Of a DNA stretch of 24,393 bases, positions 1-7,583 are shown one piece after another. The notes beneath the pieces are model-generated. The model was not told the DNA's origin. It saw only the letters and a list, made by a program, of their open reading frames with translations, and made no database searches. Origin of the DNA: a virus. Position 1 is the first letter of the stretch. Each line of letters begins with the position of its first letter. The DNA is taken from positions 1 to 24,393 of the IMG/VR virus record IMGVR_UViG_3300037485_002034. One strand, 5' to 3'. The translations under genes were made by a program, and so were the position numbers.

Positions 1-882
1 AGTCGTGTTGGAAAACCCTGCATTCACCCCCACTGCTGTATTTGTGTTTACATTCCCCCCTCCTCTCCCAACAGGAATTAGATTATAGGAATTTGCGCTA
101 ACAGTATTTGCAAAAATAGCACCCGTAACTCCCAAACTAGCTGCCGTAATTGCCCCCGTCGTGGTACTGGTAGAAGTTGTTGCACTGGTTGAAACCAAGT
201 CACCCGTTACCGTACCACCGGACAAGGGCAAAGCATTCGTAATTCCGTACCCTGATAACGTTGTGGGCGTTCCGGTGATTGCTGACCAAGGAGGTGTGAT
301 ATTAATAGCCTCGCTAACACCTGTTATCCGACCCTTAGCATCAACAGTAAAAGGTCTAACCTGAGTCGATAAGGCGTTATAGGTTCCGGCTGTTACTCCA
401 GTATTTGCTAAAGTTATTGCGCTTGAAACATTAGCTGAACCATCAAAACTAATTGAGTAAGTAGCATCCCCCGTCGTTGAAATTGTCCGGGCATTTGTTA
501 GTTTTAACGCCTCCCCCGCCGTTGCTGAGCTTGATATTTCAACATAAACAGAACCTGACCATCGGTAGACTTTGTTAGTATCTTCGGTGACATAAATTTT
601 CCCAGTCTCACCCGCAACCGGAAACGCTGCAAGGTTAGCAAAATTCAAAACATCGTCAACATAAGATGGCAAAACCGATGCTGAAATTGTGCCAGACGCG
701 GCGTTTAATGTCGTTAAAACTCCGTTACCAGTAGACGCGATCGCACCAACATCAGAAGCGGTTAAGCTAATTTGATTTGTAGGAACCTTAGCACTTGAAT
801 TTAAGGTAGCCACGCCATTAGCCATAGCTTTCTCTAATTGTAAAACAATCAAAGAATAATCAATATCAGAAAACATTCCCAT
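1..882 (-). CDS. Phage tail fibre protein, C-terminus beyond window
   Basis: The frame is open from ATG at 882 to the left edge, giving 294 visible residues. The protein opens MGMFSDIDYSLIVLQLEKAM. It then shows tail-fibre hallmarks: GETGKIYVTEDTNKVYRWSG at about residues 90-110, FTVDAKGRITGV, ITNALPLSGGTVTG, and a closing NTAVGVNAG stretch. Such Gly/Thr/Ala-rich shafts are known from trimeric fibres that bind host receptors. NTAVG-type repeats often precede a C-terminal intramolecular chaperone domain, which would lie outside the window. A GAGG Shine-Dalgarno sequence 8 bases upstream supports ATG 882; ATG 876 is the alternative. It is the last visible gene of the minus-strand operon, one base after the preceding stop. 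The specific receptor cannot be inferred. Confidence 0.85.
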   Translation of the reverse strand, partial: MGMFSDIDYSLIVLQLEKAMANGVATLNSSAKVPTNQISLTASDVGAIASTGNGVLTTLNAASGTISASVLPSYVDDVLNFANLAAFPVAGETGKIYVTEDTNKVYRWSGSVYVEISSSATAGEALKLTNARTISTTGDATYSISFDGSANVSSAITLANTGVTAGTYNALSTQVRPFTVDAKGRITGVSEAINITPPWSAITGTPTTLSGYGITNALPLSGGTVTGDLVSTSATTSTSTTTGAITAASLGVTGAIFANTVSANSYNLIPVGRGGGNVNTNTAVGVNAGFSNTT

Positions 883-883
883 T

Positions 884-1336
884 TTAATATCCTCTTACTA
901 ATCGAACTGATTTACCACTAGGAATTACCAACTCAACAGCAGGATATAAAACATTATTAATGGCTTCAAAATTTAGATTTTCATTAGTTGAAAACGTCAA
1001 GCCATTAATAGTTACATCCCCCGCGAGTACCTTTAAATAAATGAAATAACTACCAGTTGCAATTGTTGTATTTGTTGTTAGCAATCTACAATCTAACCCG
1101 GCTGTTGTTGTTGGTAAAGAGACTGGGACTCTACCACTTGATAAAGATGGAATCTTGGCGTTAATCGCTGTTAATGTTGCCTCTTTGGTGAGCGTAGAGA
1201 TATCATCAAAACAACTCAATACGGCGTTGTATTTTAATGCGGCTTGGTAGGCTGCATTTTCGCTTAATTGCATTTGCTCATCTAAGGCAACTAAGAGACT
1301 GTTTAGATTTGTCTGAGCTTCGACTGATAATGACAT
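884..1336 (-). CDS. Putative tail-fibre-associated phage protein (150 aa)
   Basis: Function is not recognised. The N-terminal half (about residues 1-70) looks helical and alanine-rich. The C-terminal half is a likely beta domain with Thr-rich strands, ending in PSGKSVRLVRGY. ATG 1336 is preferred over TTG 1339 because AAGGAG lies 6 bases before the ATG but only 3 before the TTG. The start overlaps the stop of the 56-residue ORF upstream, and the stop is one base before the tail-fibre start, so the three are probably translationally coupled. Position between a baseplate-like protein and a tail fibre suggests a fibre adaptor or tail-tip component. That role is inference from context only. Confidence 0.6.
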   Translation of the reverse strand: MSLSVEAQTNLNSLLVALDEQMQLSENAAYQAALKYNAVLSCFDDISTLTKEATLTAINAKIPSLSSGRVPVSLPTTTAGLDCRLLTTNTTIATGSYFIYLKVLAGDVTINGLTFSTNENLNFEAINNVLYPAVELVIPSGKSVRLVRGY

Positions 1337-1506
1337 CAAACACTCCTTGAACTAGATGATGATCTTTTAGAATTAGATTGTTTTGGAATTACAACCGTCT
1401 GTCTTTGAGTTGATAGAATAACTTGATTGTATTCGTTTCTAACTTGAGGTTGAGTTAACTTTAATATTTTTATTAACTCTTGTGAGACATAACTTAAATT
1501 TCTCAT
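1336..1506 (-). CDS. Small basic, Ser-rich ORF (56 aa)
   Basis: ATG at 1506 opens a 56-residue frame, MRNLSYVSQELIKILKLTQP onward, ending with a serine-rich basic tail (SKRSSSSSRSV). Its stop TGA shares its A with the ATG of the next gene, and its start is one base after the stop of the 617-residue gene. It therefore fills the only gap in this operon. No Cys, Trp or recognisable domain is present. Only a weak Shine-Dalgarno (GGAT) precedes it, so coupling to the upstream gene is likely. The tight junctions are the main evidence that it is translated; function is unknown. Confidence 0.5.
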   Translation of the reverse strand: MRNLSYVSQELIKILKLTQPQVRNEYNQVILSTQRQTVVIPKQSNSKRSSSSSRSV

Positions 1507-1507
1507 A

Positions 1508-3361
1508 TTATCCAAAAATTAACGCCATTTTCCTTGCTGCTCTTTCAATCATAGCATCAAAATCTAGGATGGGTAAACACCCCAGTGAAACTTCTTGAGA
1601 AATTGCTGACAATACACTTCCACTGTAAACATAGGAAACCCCTAACTTCATGTTTCCAGACAAAGATCCAGAGGATAAACTTACAGCTATACCTGGCGAT
1701 AAAAATAAACCAGGAATATAATTGGTCGGTTCTAAAGCTATCAAACTAAATCCAGTAATAGCAGAAATATTAAAAGTTTGAGACGTTAGCCCTGTTGTGA
1801 TTCCAGAAGGAGAATCCTGTCTATATAAAACGCCGTTAATCAAAAGGTAGAAACGAATTAAGGAAACGTTGAAACCTCCCGATGGATAGGTTATTAGTGC
1901 CGAAATCCCATGACTACTCAAAACTGATTCACTAGCACCCCAAAAAACCCTGGATTCTCCCGTCTTTGTAGAAACAATTGCCAACAATGCCTCTGATGAC
2001 TGGATAGCGTCAATACCCCGAAAAGTGGCTACACCATCACGACTGAGGGTTATTTTTTGCCCTACAGTATTAGTTAAGAATCCAGATAAAAACTGCTCAG
2101 GTGTATCTAAAAACTCGAATATTCGAGACTGCGATCCATGAATCATCCCCCCAATCATCCTGCCAACTTTTACCCCTACAGAATCTGGTAAAACCCGACC
2201 CGTATAGTTTTCGTCTTTATAAATCAATCCCCCTTGTGGCTGCCTATAAATCAGACCACCCTCAACTAAAACGCCCGACTGAACCCCGCAGCTAAGTGTG
2301 AAACTTAAAACAGATCCGGGTGCTATCTGCAATTCTGAAGACTTGAAACCAACGGCTATCTCAACAGCGACAACCCAGTTATAGGGTAATGGTCTTTGGA
2401 AGACAAAAAAGCCTAGCTTGGTATCAACAGAAACCCATTCCCCAATACCATCCATATCGTTTCCGTCGCCCGTATCATTCTCGGTAACAAGCTCCCCAGA
2501 TTCGATATTGACAAAGCCTAAAACCCTTGCGAATATCTTTCCACTCAGTAAATTAGAAACAGGCTCCGAGCCATTTAGAAAACAGTTTAAACGGAGTCTT
2601 CTACCTACTCCCATCTCTGATTCGTACAGATTCAGAAAAGCTAATCTAATTGGTGATTGGTCGGGATCGAATAATGATCCACTACCATCGGGAGTATAAA
2701 CGGGGCGTGGGAAAAACGGGTTATTTGCCAAGATTTCAGCGTCAATATTTGCTGCGGGTTGATGACAGCCAAAAACTCCGGTGGTGCCACCAATTGGGAA
2801 TGCTCCGTAGTTTGTAGATCCAAGATTTAAAACCCATTTATTCCCTAAACTATCAGAAATAACTTTAACCCCATCAACAGCTTGCGGGGTGTTTAGCCTC
2901 ATGTAATAAGCACCCAAACTGGTAACAGTTCTTGTTTGCCCCTGAATGGCGTTTGTTGGTAGTGCCAGAGGGTTTGCTACAGATGACGGGGTGATAGTTA
3001 GATCGGTGTTTTGACTCAAGAGTAAGTCAGAGAATGTTGCTAAAGTTTTGCCGTTGTCTTCCCAGTTTTTCCAGATTCCGATAACATGACCATTGGCTTT
3101 GTCGTTATTAGGTGAAGCAATTAAGAGATAATAAGGAAATAAAGTTCCCTCGGTTCTATTGGCAGAATTAAACTGAACTCTAATTCGACTCCCGACTGTA
3201 TAATTTGCCAGTACAAGTGTTGAGCAAAAATTAACACCCGATTCATTAAAGGCTTGAATCCCTAAATAAATCGTGCCATTTGTTGTTAAACTTCCTCCCG
3301 TTTCAACTGATACAGTAGGGGGAAGACATTGATTCAAATTACCAGGAAAAATCGTACTCAT
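1508..3361 (-). CDS. Putative phage tail/baseplate structural protein (617 aa)
   Basis: This large beta-rich protein has few charged clusters. Near the N-terminus (about residues 20-95), IYLGIQAFNESG and LFPYYLLIASPNNDKA resemble fibronectin-III-like or carbohydrate-binding beta sandwiches of tail proteins. A similar beta domain lies near the C-terminus, with an amphipathic helix at the end (DAMIERAARKMALIFG). The middle contains paired GGLIY repeats (VEGGLIYRQPQGGLIYKDEN). ATG 3361 is the first start after an in-frame stop at 3391-3389. No strong Shine-Dalgarno precedes it. It lies between the portal and tail-fibre genes. I infer a baseplate or receptor-binding role; the exact family is not recognised. 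Confidence 0.6.
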   Translation of the reverse strand: MSTIFPGNLNQCLPPTVSVETGGSLTTNGTIYLGIQAFNESGVNFCSTLVLANYTVGSRIRVQFNSANRTEGTLFPYYLLIASPNNDKANGHVIGIWKNWEDNGKTLATFSDLLLSQNTDLTITPSSVANPLALPTNAIQGQTRTVTSLGAYYMRLNTPQAVDGVKVISDSLGNKWVLNLGSTNYGAFPIGGTTGVFGCHQPAANIDAEILANNPFFPRPVYTPDGSGSLFDPDQSPIRLAFLNLYESEMGVGRRLRLNCFLNGSEPVSNLLSGKIFARVLGFVNIESGELVTENDTGDGNDMDGIGEWVSVDTKLGFFVFQRPLPYNWVVAVEIAVGFKSSELQIAPGSVLSFTLSCGVQSGVLVEGGLIYRQPQGGLIYKDENYTGRVLPDSVGVKVGRMIGGMIHGSQSRIFEFLDTPEQFLSGFLTNTVGQKITLSRDGVATFRGIDAIQSSEALLAIVSTKTGESRVFWGASESVLSSHGISALITYPSGGFNVSLIRFYLLINGVLYRQDSPSGITTGLTSQTFNISAITGFSLIALEPTNYIPGLFLSPGIAVSLSSGSLSGNMKLGVSYVYSGSVLSAISQEVSLGCLPILDFDAMIERAARKMALIFG

Positions 3362-3737
3362 GAAAATTCTTACAGAAAGTGGTTTAGGTCAAACTCTAGC
3401 AAATATTATTAAATCTCAATCACCTATCCAGAAAGGATCTGCTAGGCAATCAAAGCCTCAAGGTCAATCCGTAGCTGTTCAATTAAATATGTCTATTCCG
3501 GGGTTTCCTTCAGTGATTAGAGCTTTTGCTTTTAATCCTATTCAAGTAGGATCAAATAACGTTAGCTTAGTTAGATTATCCGAGCCTATCAATGGGTGTG
3601 ATTGGGGTGCTTTTTCTGGTTCCCCTAGTCAGGTTGTTAACTCAAGATCGGAAGTTAACGTATCCCAAACACCTCAATCTACAGATAGCAGAAAAATCAA
3701 AATTGAGATCAAGATTGGTTACACCGGAAAGTTATAA
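3360..3737 (+). CDS. Lone plus-strand ORF, probable phage protein (125 aa)
   Basis: It starts MKILTESGLGQTLANIIKSQ and continues with a beta-like segment (VAVQLNMSIPGFPSVIRAF, about residues 38-56), ending in a basic strand (KIKIEIKIGYTGKL). Composition looks protein-like. Its ATG shares two bases with the ATG of the opposite-strand 617-residue gene, and its last codons overlap the end of the minus-strand portal frame. It therefore fills the 370-base gap between them exactly, and no competing minus-strand ORF occupies the gap. A weak AGGAA lies 11 bases before the start. There is no room for an intergenic promoter. Function is not recognised. Confidence 0.55.
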   Translation: MKILTESGLGQTLANIIKSQSPIQKGSARQSKPQGQSVAVQLNMSIPGFPSVIRAFAFNPIQVGSNNVSLVRLSEPINGCDWGAFSGSPSQVVNSRSEVNVSQTPQSTDSRKIKIEIKIGYTGKL

Positions 3738-4754
3738 ATATGGGTTACTCTCCTCTGGTTTTTCCTCTGTTGATGCCTCTGATTGCGCTTGTTCCTGCGC
3801 TTGTTTTTGCTGTTCGGCTACCATGAGTTTTTCAATTAATTCTTGGTTAAAATCCTCCTGTCTTCTTTGGCTTAATCCTAAGTCTTTTCTAAGCTGATTC
3901 AATGCCTCTAAATCAGTGGGATTAAATAAACCCGTTTGAATACAGGTCATAATATTAGAAACCCGCATTCCCGACTGTGCCGGATCTAAGAACTGTTCGG
4001 CTTCAAAAGTTCCGTAATTATCCTGTATTCCAAAGTTCCACATCAATAAAGGGCGACAAACGTTATTAATTAATCTATCTCTAAATTGTCTGGCTATTTC
4101 CTCAATTAAGCCATCTAAAATCAATCTATGTCCTGAGTTCAAGCCAGCCTGTCCGAGCGTAGCAGTGCCTTCATTAAAGATGGTATAGGGGATTCCATAA
4201 GCCAACCATCTATACTTATCTAGCTTTTCAGAAGTTAAATTAAAAAAACCTTCTCCTCCGGTTTGGGGAATTGTAGTAATAGTGTTATTTTTATCCGTTC
4301 CCACAATCGATCCATTGGCTAAATCCTTTAATTGATCTAAAGCCTGAGCTAATGCCGATGTGTTTTTAGTCTGTCCGTATTCGTCAAGGATAGGCTTGCC
4401 GTTCGAGTCCATCATCGGGATTGGTTCAGTTGACGGAACTTGTACGATAGTTAACCCCGTCGCTTGCCGTTGACAAGCTACACTCCATTCCCGCATCAGT
4501 AACTTATGAAATTCCCAGAAAGGATAGGCTGCTGCGGCTTGCGGATCTCCGTTCGGGTCATTGCTATCAATTGGGGTATTTGAGATGTGCAAACATTTAG
4601 AATAAGGAATCCCGACCTCACCCTTGCTTGACGAATAAATTATCCGATCTATCTGACCGGATTTCCCTGCAAACTTAATCCGACTAGGCTCTAAAATATT
4701 GAATCGTTTAATCCTTAATTCTCCCTTGTGTCCCTCCATCTCCGTACTAAACAC
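3732..4754 (-). CDS. Phage portal protein, C-terminal part (frameshift-split)
   Basis: The portal forms the dodecameric DNA gate at the capsid vertex. These 340 residues look like the body and C-terminus of a Mu gp29-type (DUF935-like) portal. Seen: an EPSRIKFAG / GVPYSK-like region at about residues 22-55; a central GEGFFNLTSEKLDKYRWLAY segment; GIPYTIFNEGTATLGQAG; and a helical stretch (LILDGLIEEIARQFRDRLIN) before NFGIQDNYGTFE. The tail is Gln/Glu-rich. GTG 4754 is only nominal: the same frame is open upstream to 4778 and reads NGEIVFSTEMEG, which continues the sense of the preceding frame. The gene is probably not an independent start. It is inverted relative to the capsid genes. Confidence 0.7.
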   Translation of the reverse strand: MFSTEMEGHKGELRIKRFNILEPSRIKFAGKSGQIDRIIYSSSKGEVGIPYSKCLHISNTPIDSNDPNGDPQAAAAYPFWEFHKLLMREWSVACQRQATGLTIVQVPSTEPIPMMDSNGKPILDEYGQTKNTSALAQALDQLKDLANGSIVGTDKNNTITTIPQTGGEGFFNLTSEKLDKYRWLAYGIPYTIFNEGTATLGQAGLNSGHRLILDGLIEEIARQFRDRLINNVCRPLLMWNFGIQDNYGTFEAEQFLDPAQSGMRVSNIMTCIQTGLFNPTDLEALNQLRKDLGLSQRRQEDFNQELIEKLMVAEQQKQAQEQAQSEASTEEKPEESNPYL

Positions 4755-5077
4755 AATCTCGCCATTTGAAGGATAACATCAGACAATGATCCTTCCATCG
4801 TTTCCCAACAGGAATTAATAAACTCTACAGGGGTAAAGTTGCCAGAAGGGAAAGAGGCAATATTACTATTCCCGTGCTTAAATGTTCCTGTTATTGCGAT
4901 CGCTCTCGAAGCTTTAACAGTCAAAGCCGCGCCCGAAATTGGATCGGCTTTGAGCATTGCAGCTAAATCTTTAATTGGGTATTTTCCCCTAGTGTTCAAA
5001 CTAGAGACAAAATCCCAGATTAAATTATCAAGACTGGGTGATATTTGACCCGGAAGGTAACTTAATTTTTCAACCAT
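4715..5077 (-). CDS. Phage portal protein, N-terminal part (frameshift-split)
   Basis: This 120-residue frame has a portal-like N-terminus: SPSLDNLIWDFVSSLNTRGK at about residues 13-32, then LKADPISGAALTVKASRAIA and EFINSCWETMEGSLSDVILQ. The last part (MARLCLVRRWRDTREN) looks like out-of-frame readthrough. Joining it to the downstream frame by -1 at the AAA run (complement of 4765-4767) gives about 448 residues, close to the size of DUF935-type portals. ATG 5077 overlaps the stop of the XRE gene by 8 bases, suggesting coupled translation. Whether the break is a mutation, a sequencing error or a recoding site cannot be decided here. Confidence 0.65.
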   Translation of the reverse strand: MVEKLSYLPGQISPSLDNLIWDFVSSLNTRGKYPIKDLAAMLKADPISGAALTVKASRAIAITGTFKHGNSNIASFPSGNFTPVEFINSCWETMEGSLSDVILQMARLCLVRRWRDTREN

Positions 5078-5354
5078 TATCGACCCCCAACAATAAATAA
5101 ATCAATTCAGACGAAGTTAGACTCAAAACCCTGGAAATGTTAACAACCTCAACACTTGATATCTGCAAAACTCCAGACTCTTTTCTACTGATAGAAGCCT
5201 GCTTATAGTTAAGTAATTCTCCTAACTCAGATTGTGTCATACTCCTATCTTCTCTTAGTCTCTTTAACCTTTGTCCAATACGATCTAAATATACTAAATT
5301 GGTATATTTTTTACCAGAGTTTGAGTTAACAGAATAGTATTGTAATTGACCCAT
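5070..5354 (-). CDS. XRE-family helix-turn-helix regulator (94 aa)
   Basis: Residues 24-90 form a Cro/C1-type DNA-binding domain: IGQRLKRLREDRSMTQSELG (helix 1 and start of helix 2), then NYKQASISRKESG (recognition helix, about 50-61), ISSVEVVNISRVLSLTSSEL and LIYLLLG. The first 20 residues are polar and unmatched. No other domain is present, so it is a minimal repressor or regulator, possibly autoregulatory. AGGGG lies about 6 bases before ATG 5354. The opposite-strand protease gene starts only 16 bases away. It overlaps the portal gene by 8 bases, an odd place for a regulator. A terminase small subunit was considered, but the XRE pattern is clearer. Confidence 0.8.
   Translation of the reverse strand: MGQLQYYSVNSNSGKKYTNLVYLDRIGQRLKRLREDRSMTQSELGELLNYKQASISRKESGVLQISSVEVVNISRVLSLTSSELIYLLLGVDNG
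5287..5309. promoter_or_regulatory. AT-rich palindrome, candidate operator
   Basis: Arms AAATATAC and GTATATTT (8 bp, perfect) flank a 7-base centre TAAATTG. The site lies inside the first codons of the XRE gene and about 60 bases upstream of the plus-strand protease start. That is where a promoter for the right-hand operon would have to lie, because only 16 bases separate the two genes. Binding by the XRE protein is inference. Confidence 0.35.
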
Positions 5355-5370
5355 TATTTACCCCTTCCCT

Positions 5371-6261
5371 ATGGGTGTTTCTTGCTTTGACGGTATAGGT
5401 GGATTGTGTCAGTTTTCTGAAGACAACCCCACCGGAGAACTAATTAAAAACGCTCTGGTTTTGATTGAGGGAACGCATAAAGACAACCAAGGGGTAGTCC
5501 ACGAGTTCCCGTCAGAACGGATATTGAGGATTGCACAACGGACAAATGCGGCAATGTCTCAAGGTTATGAGATTCCACTTATGTCCGATCATAGCAAGCA
5601 ATTGATCGGGGCGGACGGTGAACTCAAAAAACTTGGGATTTTTGTTAGTCCTTTCGAGTGTCGGGTTATCCGTCAAGAGGATTTACCTAACCCAAAAATG
5701 CAACACTTAATCGGAAAACTTGGTGCATTTTCCAGGGTTAATATTCTTAATAAGGTTAACGAAGTCCGATCAAAACTAATTAATCTCCTAAGTCCGGGTG
5801 TTGATCTCAAGCTCGAAAGGTTGGCAGAAGTATCCGCCGTTGCCTTTCCTGCTATTCACGGCCCCGCGCTTTTCGCTGCGTCATCTACTGTTCAAGACTT
5901 GAGTTTTGCTTCGGTCAAAGAGGAACAGGGAACGTTTAAGCGACAAAGAGAGGATCTATTAGAGGAGTTTGAAATCCTATTACAAACTATCCAACGGATT
6001 CAAAAAGCCTCACCTGAACAATTGGTAGCAGTAAGTCCCGAACAATTGTTATCGACTGCGATTGACGAATTTACGGCAGAAATTAAGCAGTATTTTGGGC
6101 TTGATAATCTGAGTCAATCAATAAATCAAGAGCCTGAATTACCGTATAACTCAAGCCCTTATGCCAACGAATTAGTCAAGGGGCAAGCCACTTATTCCCT
6201 GAGTAACACTACTTCTGATTTTGGCAGTACGGGGTTAAGACGACGGAAAAAGAACCGATAA
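5371..6261 (+). CDS. Prohead (head maturation) serine protease
   Basis: This protein cleaves scaffold and capsid precursors during head assembly. The visible pattern fits HK97 gp4-type (S78-like) proteases: His74 in LMSDHSKQ, Ser121 in KLGAFSRVN, and Glu153 in LAEVSAVAFPA. The His-Ser and Ser-Glu spacings (47 and 32) are close to those of HK97 gp4 (His65, Ser115, Glu148). After residue 170 comes a Glu/Gln-rich helical region (about 185-240) and a basic end (GLRRRKKNR), suggesting a fused scaffold-like segment released by autocleavage. ATG 5371 follows a stop at 5347 and has no Shine-Dalgarno, so TTG at about 5404 is an alternative. It heads the plus-strand operon. Confidence 0.8.
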   Translation: MGVSCFDGIGGLCQFSEDNPTGELIKNALVLIEGTHKDNQGVVHEFPSERILRIAQRTNAAMSQGYEIPLMSDHSKQLIGADGELKKLGIFVSPFECRVIRQEDLPNPKMQHLIGKLGAFSRVNILNKVNEVRSKLINLLSPGVDLKLERLAEVSAVAFPAIHGPALFAASSTVQDLSFASVKEEQGTFKRQREDLLEEFEILLQTIQRIQKASPEQLVAVSPEQLLSTAIDEFTAEIKQYFGLDNLSQSINQEPELPYNSSPYANELVKGQATYSLSNTTSDFGSTGLRRRKKNR

Positions 6262-6298
6262 TTTTGTTATTTTCACGCTAAATTTTAAGGAGACAAAA

Positions 6299-6802
6299 AT
6301 GAGTTTTTACCAATACGAACCGCCTGTAGCGATGTTCTCAATGGCGGAAGTTGATAAATATAATCGGTATGAAGGATCTGGGATGGCGTTGTTTGCTACA
6401 GAGCCTGCGATGGTGCGCGTCTCCCCTCCTGGCCCCAAAAAATTAACAGGGTATGGCAAACAAGTCCGGGGTGTTATACGAGGTGTGAGTGGTGCTGCGT
6501 CGGGTACTGCTGGTGCTGTATCTGGAGCGTCGAGAAGTGTTGGCATGGGTACTGGTATAGGAATCCAGAGACTCGGTAGAGGTCTTCGTTCCGCAGCAAC
6601 GGGAATGGGTGATAATTTTGTCGGCAAAGGAGTTGGTGGGTTAGGTACGGGGTTAAACAAAGCTGGTCTTATGGTTAGAAAAAACCCACGACTAGCTGCT
6701 GCTGCAATGTTAGCTGGTGCTGTGGGGGCTGGCGGGACAATGTTTATGCGTCGTCGCAGATCTAAAACTGGAAAAATGATTGTTGAACAAGTGAGACGCT
6801 AA
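6299..6802 (+). CDS. Small head-region protein with C-terminal RRRRSK-GK tag (167 aa)
   Basis: Domains in order: an acidic/aromatic N-terminus (about 1-35, with GMALFATEP); a Gly/Ser/Ala-rich low-complexity middle (about 55-125); a hydrophobic Ala/Gly helix (about 132-149) that could span a membrane or pack in a helix bundle; and the C-terminal motif RRRRSKTGKMIVEQVRR (151-167). The motif recurs at the ends of the next three proteins. AGGAG 7 bases upstream supports ATG 6299. It sits between protease and scaffold, where internal or ejected head proteins are often encoded. Function is not recognised; an internal capsid protein or membrane-active ejection protein is a guess. Confidence 0.65.
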   Translation: MSFYQYEPPVAMFSMAEVDKYNRYEGSGMALFATEPAMVRVSPPGPKKLTGYGKQVRGVIRGVSGAASGTAGAVSGASRSVGMGTGIGIQRLGRGLRSAATGMGDNFVGKGVGGLGTGLNKAGLMVRKNPRLAAAAMLAGAVGAGGTMFMRRRRSKTGKMIVEQVRR

Positions 6803-7296
6803 TGATTATTGTTCGGAGGGTTATACACAAAAAAACTACTTCTTTTGGGCTTTTTACCCCTGAGCAATTAGGTCAAACATTCCAGTGCAATTTTGCCAAA
6901 AAAGTAGCTCAAAACACAAAGCAATCATACAGAGGGATCTCAGATCCGTGGGATGAGCCATTTAGTCGCAAAGTAGACCCAAAAGGGAATCCCAAAATGC
7001 CTCCATCTCCACGACTCCTTAGTCCTGGTGTAGATCTAAGGGGTTTTTACTCTTTTGATCGGTTCGTAAAAAGGAATGCAAAAGGAAAGAATATATCTCC
7101 CCCTAAAGTCTCAACGGGAAGCCTAGCTCCTTCTGTGAGCAGTGGCTTTAAAACTACAATAAACAGCAGTGGAATACCCGCTCCGTTAATTGGTGCTGCG
7201 TTAGGGATAGGTGTTGCCGCAACCGCTCATTATTTCTGGAGAAAACGCAGATCCAAAAACGGTAAACAAATTGTTGAGAGGGTAAGGAGAAAATGA
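6802..7296 (+). CDS. Small head-region protein with C-terminal RKRRSK-GK tag (164 aa)
   Basis: The N-terminus MIIVRRVIHKK is followed by SFGLFTPEQ, then a basic Pro/Ser-rich middle. A hydrophobic Gly/Ala segment (about 127-145, APLIGAALGIGVAATAHYF) follows, and then the shared end motif RKRRSKNGKQIVERVRRK (147-164). It overlaps the upstream stop by one base (TAATG) and the downstream start by four (ATGA), so translation is probably coupled. The first 27 bases nearly repeat at the start of the 7580 gene, marking the two as paralogues. Function is unknown. Confidence 0.65.
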   Translation: MIIVRRVIHKKTTSFGLFTPEQLGQTFQCNFAKKVAQNTKQSYRGISDPWDEPFSRKVDPKGNPKMPPSPRLLSPGVDLRGFYSFDRFVKRNAKGKNISPPKVSTGSLAPSVSSGFKTTINSSGIPAPLIGAALGIGVAATAHYFWRKRRSKNGKQIVERVRRK

Positions 7297-7583
7297 TCAT
7301 CATAAGAAGAATAAGATCCCCTTCTTTTGCTCAATTTGGCTTCAGCCCATTTGGTCGAATAGAGCGGGTAAACAAAGGGGCAGAACGTCAAAGAGTAACC
7401 TTGCAAAAGGCTTTAGATGCCGCAAAATCTGAAGGCAAAAACCTCCGAGATCCCAATGTTTTAAGACAGGTTATGCTCCCAGTCGCCCAAGCTAATAAGG
7501 GTCGTACTGGTGGATCTGCTTTCACCCGAAGGCGGAGAACCAAAAAAGGCAAAATAATCATAGAACAGGTAAACAGGAAATGA
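7293..7583 (+). CDS. Small basic head-region protein with RRRRTK-GK tag (96 aa)
   Basis: It starts MIIIRRIRSPSFAQFGFSPF and ends RRRRTKKGKIIIEQVNRK (79-96). The middle is polar and basic, and unlike its neighbours it has no clear hydrophobic helix. It overlaps both flanking genes by four bases (ATGA). It is the third member of the tagged array and shows that the end motif is kept even when the hydrophobic segment is missing, so the motif probably has its own role. Function is unknown. Confidence 0.6.
   Translation: MIIIRRIRSPSFAQFGFSPFGRIERVNKGAERQRVTLQKALDAAKSEGKNLRDPNVLRQVMLPVAQANKGRTGGSAFTRRRRTKKGKIIIEQVNRK

Noticed and set aside
2101-2823. ORFs on both strands inside the 617-residue gene
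   Set aside because: They overlap a longer protein-like frame, have no ribosome sites and show Ser/Pro/Leu-rich shadow composition.
3592-3897. 101-residue plus-strand ORF antisense to the portal end
   Set aside because: Cys/Ser-rich shadow composition; it conflicts with both the 125-residue ORF and the portal frame.
6307-6660. 117-residue minus-strand ORF opposite the 6299 gene
   Set aside because: Pro-rich mirror of a Gly-rich gene; no Shine-Dalgarno and no neighbours on that strand.
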